Source: an uncultured Bacteroidales bacterium
GTDB taxonomy: Bacteria > Bacteroidota > Bacteroidia > Bacteroidales > Tenuifilaceae
DNA length: 15,406 nt
Assembly (NCBI GenBank): GCA_937915475.1
Contig: CALGIR010000025.1
Location: 1-15,406 of the forward strand
Direction of reading: 5' to 3'
The notes beneath the pieces are model-generated. The model saw nothing but the letters and a program-made list of their open reading frames with translations, ran no database searches and was not told the origin of the DNA. Position numbers and translations under genes: made by a program. Within the stretch, counting starts at the first letter, position 1. The number at the start of each line of letters is the position of its first letter. Shown piece after piece: positions 1-6,093 of the stretch.

Positions 1-1
1 A

Positions 2-385
2 TTATTTGGCCTCGACCTAAAAAAGCACAAAGCATCAATACTTCATATTAATAATCCTTGTATACATCTGGGCATAGAGCCTTGCTACGATTATTTATCG
101 AAAACCGAGCATAGCATTGTCAACCTTGTAAAACTTATTGAGATTGTACCTGAACAAAAAAACGACCTTCGCAAAAACATTAAGCTATTACGATACTATT
201 ACTTTTTACGTGGAATAGGCCTTAGCTATCCGCTACGTTGGTTCTTTAGGGTATTCAACCCTATTATTCGGAGGGTGCTCTGCAATACCAAACCTTCACT
301 ACTACTTTTCGATTTATATAAACTAGGGATGATAGCTCAGGTTTTCAAAAAGCCTAAAGAACAAGAATTAAAAATGCTCAACTAG
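2..385 (+). CDS. Probable family 2 glycosyltransferase, C-terminal part (5' end outside window)
   Basis: An open frame enters from the left edge and ends at TAG 383-385, giving 127 visible residues with no start inside the window. The visible part begins LFGLDLKK, then runs through SILHINNPCIHLGIEP and a segment starting YDYLSKTEHSIVNLVKL. This layout (a 'D..FG..LK..G' type segment, a 'I.HI.NPV.H.G' block, then a helix containing 'F..KT..A..NL') is how I remember the C-terminal part of GT-A fold family 2 glycosyltransferases of Bacteroidota, which transfer sugars from nucleotide donors to surface polysaccharides. The catalytic DxD region is not in the window, so the assignment rests on this tail only. 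The end is basic (FKKPKEQELK), with a hydrophobic, arginine-rich stretch before it (YPLRWFFRVFNPIIRR) that could be a membrane-surface helix. The frame is intact. The family call is moderate; that this is a real coding end is likely. Confidence 0.6.
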   Translation, partial: LFGLDLKKHKASILHINNPCIHLGIEPCYDYLSKTEHSIVNLVKLIEIVPEQKNDLRKNIKLLRYYYFLRGIGLSYPLRWFFRVFNPIIRRVLCNTKPSLLLFDLYKLGMIAQVFKKPKEQELKMLN

Positions 386-451
386 CCCAAAAGTATTTAC
401 GATTAGTCATCTGTTAAATTTCCAAAAATCAGATTCTTAACTTTATCCTCT

Positions 452-487
452 TTCTTTCTGTTGCACAGAAAGGGTTGTTTTATTCTT
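452..487 (+). terminator. Probable intrinsic terminator after the glycosyltransferase fragment
   Basis: A perfect 8-bp stem CTTTCTGT (454-461) / ACAGAAAG (465-472) with a 3-base loop TGC can be extended by two G-T pairs. It is followed by the T-rich run TTGTTTTATTCTT. It lies 67 bases after the stop codon. The stem is not GC-rich, so strength is uncertain. Confidence 0.55.
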
Positions 488-582
488 CGCTAATAAAATT
501 AGGTTTCTCTAGTAACGGGACATAAAAAATGTTCAGCCAATAAATATTGAACTCCTCAAAGATAAAAGCTGACTATCTTTTA

Positions 583-616
583 AATAAAAGTCAATCCAAT
601 TTTATTGACTTTTATT
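583..616. repeat. Perfect 13-bp inverted repeat (AT-rich hairpin)
   Basis: AATAAAAGTCAAT at 583-595 is the exact reverse complement of ATTGACTTTTATT at 604-616, separated by the 8-base loop CCAATTTT. Only three of the 13 pairs are G-C. It lies between the terminator-like hairpin at 452-487 and the promoter of the protease gene. It could be a second, bidirectional terminator, or a binding site for a dimeric regulator. The T-rich right arm is part of the stem, so a classical terminator is not certain. Confidence 0.6.
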
Positions 617-696
617 CTATGAGGCTCGATGCCTTTATTGTGTTAAAGCTTTATATAATATGTGCGTTTTCGTTTTCATTAAATCGCAATAAGAAC

Positions 697-704
697 TACA
701 TTTG
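697..704 (+). promoter_or_regulatory. Bacteroidota -7 promoter element (TACATTTG)
   Basis: TACATTTG matches the Bacteroidota sigma-70 consensus TAnnTTTG exactly and ends 22 bases before the ATG at 727, implying a very short 5' leader. No clear -33 TTG element is visible at the usual spacing. Confidence 0.6.
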
Positions 705-726
705 CCTGTCGTAAATTCATATATAC

Positions 727-1149
727 ATGCCTAAAATAATCCCCTTTAAAATTATACAACTCGATGCTAAAAGTTTTCATCCAATACTAACAGGGAGGTT
801 AGGGGATGACGATATTAACCTAATCCTTGATACAGGTGCATCAAGAACTGTATTAGGCAAACACATTACCAAGGAATTTCCAACCATTGAATGTGAAGCC
901 GAAGAAGCCTTTGCTGCTGGGATAAACGCACAAACCATGGAGGTTGAGCAGTTAGAAATACCTGAGATAACCATTGGCGAAAGCACATTTGAGAACCTAT
1001 TGGTTTTTAGCACTAACCTTGATGGGATTTCGGAGATTTATCAGAAAATGGCGGGGCTGAAAATAGACGGATTAATTGGTTGTGATTTTCTGGTAAAATA
1101 CAAGGCAACCATTAATTTCAAAATGCGCAAGATTGTTCTTTATCCCTAG
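727..1149 (+). CDS. Retropepsin-like aspartyl protease, small single-domain
   Basis: This 140-residue protein is a single retropepsin-fold domain. Residues 32-38 read LILDTGA, the catalytic aspartate motif (D35-T-G-A) preceded by the usual hydrophobic strand. Residues 113-121 read IDGLIGCDF, the later 'hhG.LG.DFL' block typical of bacterial retroviral-type aspartyl proteases (PF13650/PF13975 group). In this fold each chain supplies one catalytic Asp, so the active form should be a homodimer. There is no signal peptide or membrane segment, so a cytosolic location is inferred. The ATG lies just after a TAnnTTTG element. The gene is followed by 168 bases containing the secDF promoter, so it appears to be transcribed alone. 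The substrate is unknown. No helper domain (PDZ, TPR) is present, unlike many larger family members. Confidence 0.85.
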   Translation: MPKIIPFKIIQLDAKSFHPILTGRLGDDDINLILDTGASRTVLGKHITKEFPTIECEAEEAFAAGINAQTMEVEQLEIPEITIGESTFENLLVFSTNLDGISEIYQKMAGLKIDGLIGCDFLVKYKATINFKMRKIVLYP

Positions 1150-1254
1150 GATAAACCGCAATTCAAAAAACACGAATAGAAACACAACATGTAAATAGAT
1201 ACCTTAGGATTCTTACATAATGAAGGTAAATATGGCATTTCTGAAAAAAAGTAA

Positions 1255-1262
1255 TATATTTG
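1255..1262 (+). promoter_or_regulatory. Bacteroidota -7 promoter element (TATATTTG) for secDF
   Basis: TATATTTG is an exact TAnnTTTG match ending 55 bases before the secDF ATG. The rest of the 1150-1317 gap shows no frame or hairpin that I can defend, and no obvious terminator for the protease gene. A -33 element is not clear. Confidence 0.6.
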
Positions 1263-1317
1263 CCTCACATTTCAAAAAAATAAAGTAAAATAATCAATCG
1301 TTTAATACAGAAAACCA

Positions 1318-4300
1318 ATGCAAAATAAAGGTGCAATAAGGTTAATTGCAGTAGCTTTTACTCTGGTATGTATTTACCAGCTTTCTTTCACTTGGGTAGC
1401 AAAACGAGTTGAAGGCAAAGCCGAAAGGTACGCAGACATCAGAGTCGAGAATATTGACGACGAAAGGGAACAAATAACCCAAAGAAACAAATACGTTTCC
1501 ACATATCTTGATTCAGTTTCCAGCGAAACTGTATATAATTTTCTTTGGTTACGTAAGTACTCCTACAAGGATGTTAAGGAACGCGAGATAAACCTTGGGC
1601 TTGACCTTAGGGGTGGTATGGATGTTACCCTAGAGGTTTCGGTTATAGATGTTATTCGCTCGTTATCAAATTACAGCAACGACAGTGCTTTTGTGGCAGC
1701 CATCGAGATGGCTAAAAAAATGCCCCCATCTGAAAATTTCATTACCCGTTTCGGAAAAGCATTTGAGCAAATTGCTCCTGAGGCTCGATTAGCTGCAATT
1801 TTCAACACCATTGAACTACGCGACAGAGTTTCATTTAGTTCAACCAACGAGGATGTTCTTAAGGTTATAGCAGCGGAGTCAGAGAGTGCAATATCAAACT
1901 CTTTTAACGTAATCCGCAATCGTATTGACCGTTTTGGAGTTTCACAACCAAATATTCAACGACTTGAAGGTTCAGGCAGAATTATTGTTCAACTTCCTGG
2001 GGTAAAAGACCCTGAAAGGGTAAGAAAACTTTTGCAAGGAACCGCTAATCTTGAGTTTTGGGAAACCTATGAGAATAGTGAAATTTTCCCTGCACTACAA
2101 GAGGTCAACAGAAAGTTGAAGGAAATTAAGGATGCCGAAGCAGCCCTTAAAAGAACTGACAAAGAGCCTGAAATAATAGAACAAGAAACTGTTCAAGTAG
2201 CAGAAGTTGATACAGAAGAGAAGGACGAGCTACTAGAACTGATTAAAAGCGAAACCGATTCCACCGATTTATCGGAAGATGATTGGGCAAGGGAATACCC
2301 ATTATTTGCAAAACTTAGCCCTTCAACAGATCAACAAGGGCAAATTATGCGGGGGCCAGTAGTAGGACTTTCACACTATCGTGATACCGCCCAGGTTAAC
2401 GAGTACCTTAGAATGCCTCAAATTAAGCAACTACTGCCTCGTGACCTTAAGTTACTGTGGTCAGAAAAATCACCTAGATGGGATAAAAAAGAAACTTTTT
2501 ATGAGCTTGTAGCCATAAAGGTAACCAACCGCGATGGTAATCCACCACTTGATGGGAGTGTTATAACCGACGCTCGCGATGATTTCAGTTCAAGCGGAGG
2601 AGCAGCAGAGGTTTCGATGGGCATGAATGCCGAGGGAGCAAAAACTTGGGCTAGGCTTACTGCCGATAACGTTGGCCGTTCAATTGCCATTGTTCTTGAC
2701 AATAGGGTTTACTCATTCCCAAATGTTAATCAAGAAATTAAGGGTGGTCGTTCATCAATTACCGGTGATTTTACCATTAACGAAGCAAAAGACTTAGCTA
2801 ACGTACTAAAATCGGGAAAACTATCAGCTCCTGCAAGAATTGTGCAAGAAGAGATAGTGGGTCCATCACTTGGTCAAGAGGCTATTACCTCAGGGCTACG
2901 CTCATTTATTATGAGTTTTATTATTGTGCTACTCTTCATGGTGTTTTACTATAGCCTTAAGGGTGGTATAATTGCAGATATCGCCCTTGTAGCAAACCTA
3001 TTCTTTATATTTGGGGTTTTAGCTTCGTTTCAAGCAACCCTTACCCTTCCTGGTATTGCAGGTATTGTGCTAACCTTGGGTATGTCGGTTGATGCCAACG
3101 TGCTAATCTTTGAGCGAATTCGAGAGGAACTTAAGGGAGGGAAAGGAATAAGCCTTGCCATATCCGATGGCTATAAAAATGCCTACCCGGCCATTATCGA
3201 CGGGAACGTTACTACGCTACTAACGGCTGTAATTCTGTACATGTTTGGTTCAGGTCCAGTTCGCGGTTTTGCAACAACCCTTATCATTGGTATTATTACG
3301 TCGCTATTCAGCGCATTATTCCTAACTCGCCTAGTAATTGACTTTATGCAAAAAAGAAAGTGGAATATTACTTTCTCCAATCGCATAAGCGAGGGTGCAT
3401 TCAAGAACACCAAGTTTAATTTTATTGGTTCGCGTAAAATCTCTTACGCAATATCAATCATAGTAGTTGGCGTTGCCATTGCATCGCTTGCCATTAGGGG
3501 GCTAAACCCTGGAATCGATTTTGTAGGAGGCCGCTCATACGTAGTTCGTTTCCAGCAAGAGGTATCAACAGTTGATATTGCATCAGACCTTAATGATATA
3601 TTTGGTGAAACTCCTGAGGTAAAAACCTTTGGTACCTCAAACCAGGTAAAAGTTACTACCAAATATAAAATTGATGATGATAGCGAAAATACTGATAACC
3701 AATTAGATTCACTTCTTCACATCGGGTTAGTTAATTACCTTCCTGAAAACACATCGCTTGACGACTTTACGCACAACTACAAGTTAAGTAGTACGAAGGT
3801 TGGGCCAACCATTGCTTACGACCTTAGACGAGAGGCAATAATTGCTGTAATTTTTGCTCTAATTGCCATCTTCCTATACATACTTATTCGATTTAAGAAC
3901 TGGAGCTATGGAATGGCTGCCGTCTTGGGGCTTGCCACCGATGCTACACTTGTTATGGGTGTGTTCTCACTTTTTTACAACCGAGTGCCTTTCTCACTTG
4001 AGATTGACCAGGCATTTATTGCGGCAATACTTACCATTATTGGTTACTCAATTAACGACACGGTGGTTATATTCGACCGTGTCCGTGAGTACGTTGGGCT
4101 TTATCCAAAACGTGATAGTAAAACAATTATGAATAGTGCGCTAAACGATACCCTTAGCCGTACATTCGCAACCTCATTCAGTACGCTGGTTGTTCTAGTT
4201 CCCATATTCTTCTTTGGGGGTGACAGTATCCGCGGATTTATTTTCGGCCTAATCGTTGGTATTGTTGTTGGTACATGTTCATCGCTTTTCATTGCATCTC

Positions 4301-4362
4301 CTATTGCATACGATTTGCAGTTAAGGCAAAGCAAAAAGGCATTAGCTAAACAGAAAAAATAA
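1318..4362 (+). CDS. secDF: Fused protein translocase subunit SecDF
   Basis: SecDF assists SecYEG/SecA by pulling exported proteins out on the far side of the inner membrane, powered by the proton gradient. The 1014-residue chain joins SecD (about 1-680) and SecF (about 700-1014). Seen in SecD: an N-terminal membrane helix (6-27), NLGLDLRGG at 92-100, a large periplasmic region to about 525, and the helix signature GMSVDANVLIFERIREEL at 588-605. Seen in SecF: a helix at about 708-726, PGIDFVGG at 731-738, and GYSINDTVVIFDRVRE at 909-924. By family knowledge, D592 and D914 are the likely proton-relay acids. Residues 262-325 form a charged, glutamate/lysine-rich insertion in the periplasmic region; similar inserts occur in Bacteroidota. 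The C-terminus is basic (SKKALAKQKK). The frame is intact, and the ATG follows a TAnnTTTG promoter. A strong terminator follows, so it is probably monocistronic. Confidence 0.97.
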   Translation: MQNKGAIRLIAVAFTLVCIYQLSFTWVAKRVEGKAERYADIRVENIDDEREQITQRNKYVSTYLDSVSSETVYNFLWLRKYSYKDVKEREINLGLDLRGGMDVTLEVSVIDVIRSLSNYSNDSAFVAAIEMAKKMPPSENFITRFGKAFEQIAPEARLAAIFNTIELRDRVSFSSTNEDVLKVIAAESESAISNSFNVIRNRIDRFGVSQPNIQRLEGSGRIIVQLPGVKDPERVRKLLQGTANLEFWETYENSEIFPALQEVNRKLKEIKDAEAALKRTDKEPEIIEQETVQVAEVDTEEKDELLELIKSETDSTDLSEDDWAREYPLFAKLSPSTDQQGQIMRGPVVGLSHYRDTAQVNEYLRMPQIKQLLPRDLKLLWSEKSPRWDKKETFYELVAIKVTNRDGNPPLDGSVITDARDDFSSSGGAAEVSMGMNAEGAKTWARLTADNVGRSIAIVLDNRVYSFPNVNQEIKGGRSSITGDFTINEAKDLANVLKSGKLSAPARIVQEEIVGPSLGQEAITSGLRSFIMSFIIVLLFMVFYYSLKGGIIADIALVANLFFIFGVLASFQATLTLPGIAGIVLTLGMSVDANVLIFERIREELKGGKGISLAISDGYKNAYPAIIDGNVTTLLTAVILYMFGSGPVRGFATTLIIGIITSLFSALFLTRLVIDFMQKRKWNITFSNRISEGAFKNTKFNFIGSRKISYAISIIVVGVAIASLAIRGLNPGIDFVGGRSYVVRFQQEVSTVDIASDLNDIFGETPEVKTFGTSNQVKVTTKYKIDDDSENTDNQLDSLLHIGLVNYLPENTSLDDFTHNYKLSSTKVGPTIAYDLRREAIIAVIFALIAIFLYILIRFKNWSYGMAAVLGLATDATLVMGVFSLFYNRVPFSLEIDQAFIAAILTIIGYSINDTVVIFDRVREYVGLYPKRDSKTIMNSALNDTLSRTFATSFSTLVVLVPIFFFGGDSIRGFIFGLIVGIVVGTCSSLFIASPIAYDLQLRQSKKALAKQKK

Positions 4363-4381
4363 GCATTAGGCTTATCCTGAT

Positions 4382-4420
4382 AAAAAAAAATCCTGCGGTT
4401 AAACTGCAGGATTTTTTTAT
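4382..4420 (+). terminator. Strong intrinsic terminator after secDF (bidirectional shape)
   Basis: The stem ATCCTGC (4390-4396) / GCAGGAT (4406-4412) is extended outward by seven or more A-T pairs between the A run 4382-4390 and the T run 4412-4418, with a 9-base loop region. It lies 20 bases after the secDF stop. The flanking A and T tracts make it able to act on both strands. Confidence 0.93.
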
Positions 4421-4542
4421 TGCACATACAATATTTGCATGGGCAAACTAAAATCAACAAAGAAAACAAGCCTATAAACAAGAGGATTAGTGAACATCCC
4501 ATATTTTTTACATGCATACAATCATCTTAACCAAAATAAGTA

Positions 4543-4550
4543 TATCTTTG
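4543..4550 (+). promoter_or_regulatory. Bacteroidota -7 promoter element (TATCTTTG) for rluB
   Basis: TATCTTTG matches TAnnTTTG exactly. Transcription from it would start near 4556-4558, leaving a leader of roughly 55-60 bases before ATG 4615. No convincing -33 TTG is seen. Confidence 0.62.
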
Positions 4551-4614
4551 CAGTTCATTAATTTTTAACACTTTACAAGAGCACTCACTATTGCTCAAAA
4601 CAATTAAACGAAAC

Positions 4615-5832
4615 ATGAAAGAGAAAGAAAGATTCGGAAAGAAACCCGTGAGGAGGAGTAAATCCGACGAAAGAGAACCAGCAAGAGTCTATAAGCCTCG
4701 AACAGCAACCCAACCATCCAAACAAAGTTTTGAAAAAAGCGATGATGAATCGTCTGAAAAATTAAAAAAAGAACCTAGGCGCACTCTCGGAAGAGGTAAT
4801 GACCGTGAAGAATCACCAAGAGAAAGAAGAGGACCAAGAAAAAGCGCACCACTATACAAGCCACGCACTACAAAAGTATTTGAAGACGTCAAAAATAAAG
4901 GAAAGAAAACATACGATAAACCCGCTCAACGAGAAAAAAGGGGAGAGCGCACAAATGAAGGTACCCAAAAGAGTTACTACGAAGAGAGGTTTGGCAAAAA
5001 GGCTCCAATAATCAAAGAGGATAAGTACGCAAACCCCGCTGAAGCCAGAATCGAAAAGAAGAAAAAGACCACTCCTACCCCACCTGAATTTGATAATACG
5101 CTAAAAACGGATAAAGAGGGCAACATCAGATTAAATAAATATATTTCTAACTCGGGTCTATGTAGCCGCCGTGTGGCCGATGAGTACATTGAAAAGGGAT
5201 ATATCACTGTGAACAATAAGGTAACAACCGAACTTGGCACTAAGGTTAAGCTAACTGATGAGATATGCTACAAAGGGAAGCAACTTGATCCTGAAAAAAA
5301 AGTTTACATTCTACTGAACAAACCAAAGGATTATATTACTACCGTTGAGGATCCAAATGCCACAAAAACGGTCATGGAGTTAATTCAAGGGGCGTGTGAA
5401 CAAAGGGTTTATCCAGTTGGTAGGCTCGACAGAAACAGTACGGGTCTATTACTATTTACCAATGATGGTGAACTTACAAAACGTTTAACGCACCCAAGTT
5501 TTATGAAGAGTAAAATTTATGAAGTAGGTCTTGATAAAAACGTGAAACTTGAGGATATGAACACCATTAGAACAGGAGTTGAAATAGAAGGGGAGATGGT
5601 TGCTGCCGACGCAGTTGAGTATGTTGACATTAACGACAAATCAGTAGTTGGCATTGAAATTCACTCCGGTCAGAACCGGATTGTTAGAAACATTTTTGAA
5701 AAACTGGGATATCGGGTATATAAGCTTGACAGGGTTTACTTTGCTGGGCTAACTAAAAAGAATTTACCCCGTGGCAAGTGGCGTTTCCTTACCCAAAAAG
5801 AGGTAAACATGCTACAGATGAATAGGTTCTAA
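4615..5832 (+). CDS. rluB: 23S rRNA pseudouridine synthase, RluB/RsuA family, with long charged N-terminal extension
   Basis: The enzyme converts a uridine in structured rRNA to pseudouridine; the E. coli RluB target is U2605 of 23S rRNA. Numbered from ATG 4615 (405 residues): 1-160 is a disordered, Lys/Arg/Glu-rich extension; an S4 RNA-binding domain covers about 171-222 (starts RLNKYISNSGLCSRR); the synthase domain runs from about 230 to 395. The catalytic motif GRLDRNSTGLLLFTNDG places the nucleophile at D272. HSGQNRIVRNIFEKLGY (350-366) is the family's conserved C-terminal block. The extension repeats two short motifs: ERFGKK near residues 5 and 124, and YKPRT near 26 and 81. An in-frame TTG at 4591 is possible, but ATG 4615 is the more usual start and begins the charged tail directly. 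The gene has its own promoter and terminator. The exact target uridine is inferred, not shown. Confidence 0.9.
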   Translation: MKEKERFGKKPVRRSKSDEREPARVYKPRTATQPSKQSFEKSDDESSEKLKKEPRRTLGRGNDREESPRERRGPRKSAPLYKPRTTKVFEDVKNKGKKTYDKPAQREKRGERTNEGTQKSYYEERFGKKAPIIKEDKYANPAEARIEKKKKTTPTPPEFDNTLKTDKEGNIRLNKYISNSGLCSRRVADEYIEKGYITVNNKVTTELGTKVKLTDEICYKGKQLDPEKKVYILLNKPKDYITTVEDPNATKTVMELIQGACEQRVYPVGRLDRNSTGLLLFTNDGELTKRLTHPSFMKSKIYEVGLDKNVKLEDMNTIRTGVEIEGEMVAADAVEYVDINDKSVVGIEIHSGQNRIVRNIFEKLGYRVYKLDRVYFAGLTKKNLPRGKWRFLTQKEVNMLQMNRF

Positions 5833-5847
5833 ACCTCTCTCAATATA

Positions 5848-5882
5848 AAAAAGCGAACTATAAATTGGTTCGCTTTTTGCTT
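5848..5882 (+). terminator. Strong intrinsic terminator after rluB (bidirectional shape)
   Basis: A perfect 11-bp inverted repeat AAAAAGCGAAC (5848-5858) / GTTCGCTTTTT (5868-5878) has a 9-base loop. It lies 15 bases after the rluB stop and ends in a T-rich run. The A tract on the left makes it symmetric, so it could also stop transcription coming from the other strand. Confidence 0.93.
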
Positions 5883-5924
5883 TTAGACAAACCCTTATGA
5901 GCTTAATAAACTTTAGTTGATCCT

Positions 5925-6017
5925 ATGAAACCCTCATGCTAGATAGCTAGCACAAAAGACGATAAACCGAGCCGCCATAGGCAGAGAGTTCGGCGAAGTC
6001 AATGAAACATGAGGGTT
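5925..6017. repeat. Structured non-coding element bounded by 10-bp inverted repeats
   Basis: AACCCTCATG (5929-5938) is the exact reverse complement of CATGAGGGTT (6008-6017), about 70 bases apart. A 7-base direct repeat ATGAAAC sits at 5925-5931 and 6002-6008, overlapping the outer arms. Inside are a small hairpin GCTAG (5938-5942) / CTAGC (5947-5951) and a GC-richer centre with two alternative pairings: CGCC 5973-5976 with GGCG 5992-5995, or CCGAG 5967-5971 with TTCGG 5989-5993. No coding frame is convincing. It could be a small MITE-like or REP-like element, or a structured RNA. The structure is seen; the identity is not known. Confidence 0.45.
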
Positions 6018-6054
6018 CCACAAAGGAAAGAGCAATATTTTTACCATTGCAGCA

Positions 6055-6062
6055 TACATTTT
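6055..6062 (+). promoter_or_regulatory. Possible degenerate -7 promoter element (TACATTTT)
   Basis: TACATTTT differs from TAnnTTTG only at the last base and lies 31 bases before the GTG at 6094. A second near-match, TACCATTG at 6042-6049, also has one mismatch. A promoter is expected here because the terminator at 5848-5882 isolates the gene from rluB. Confidence 0.35.
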
Positions 6063-6093
6063 TATTAAAAATACATAACTAACTTTTATTCTT

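Larger units (their letters stand above)
386..726. other. Non-coding gap between glycosyltransferase fragment and aspartyl protease
   Basis: This 341-base gap has no convincing reading frame. It holds the terminator-like hairpin at 452-487, the perfect inverted repeat at 583-616 and the promoter element at 697-704. The stretches 488-582 and 617-696 show no further structure that I can recognise. Confidence 0.6.

Noticed and set aside
4101..4517. 138-residue frame on the - strand over the secDF end
   Set aside because: It mostly runs antisense to conserved secDF sequence and crosses the strong terminator. The protein has no recognisable domain.
4591..4614. TTG start for rluB
   Set aside because: ATG 4615 is in frame 24 bases later, is the stronger start codon and begins the charged tail. 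The TTG cannot be fully excluded, since it also lies after the promoter element.
5925..6017. tRNA gene in the structured element
   Set aside because: There is no acceptor stem, anticodon arm and T-arm arrangement; the GTTCGG string is not in a T-loop context.
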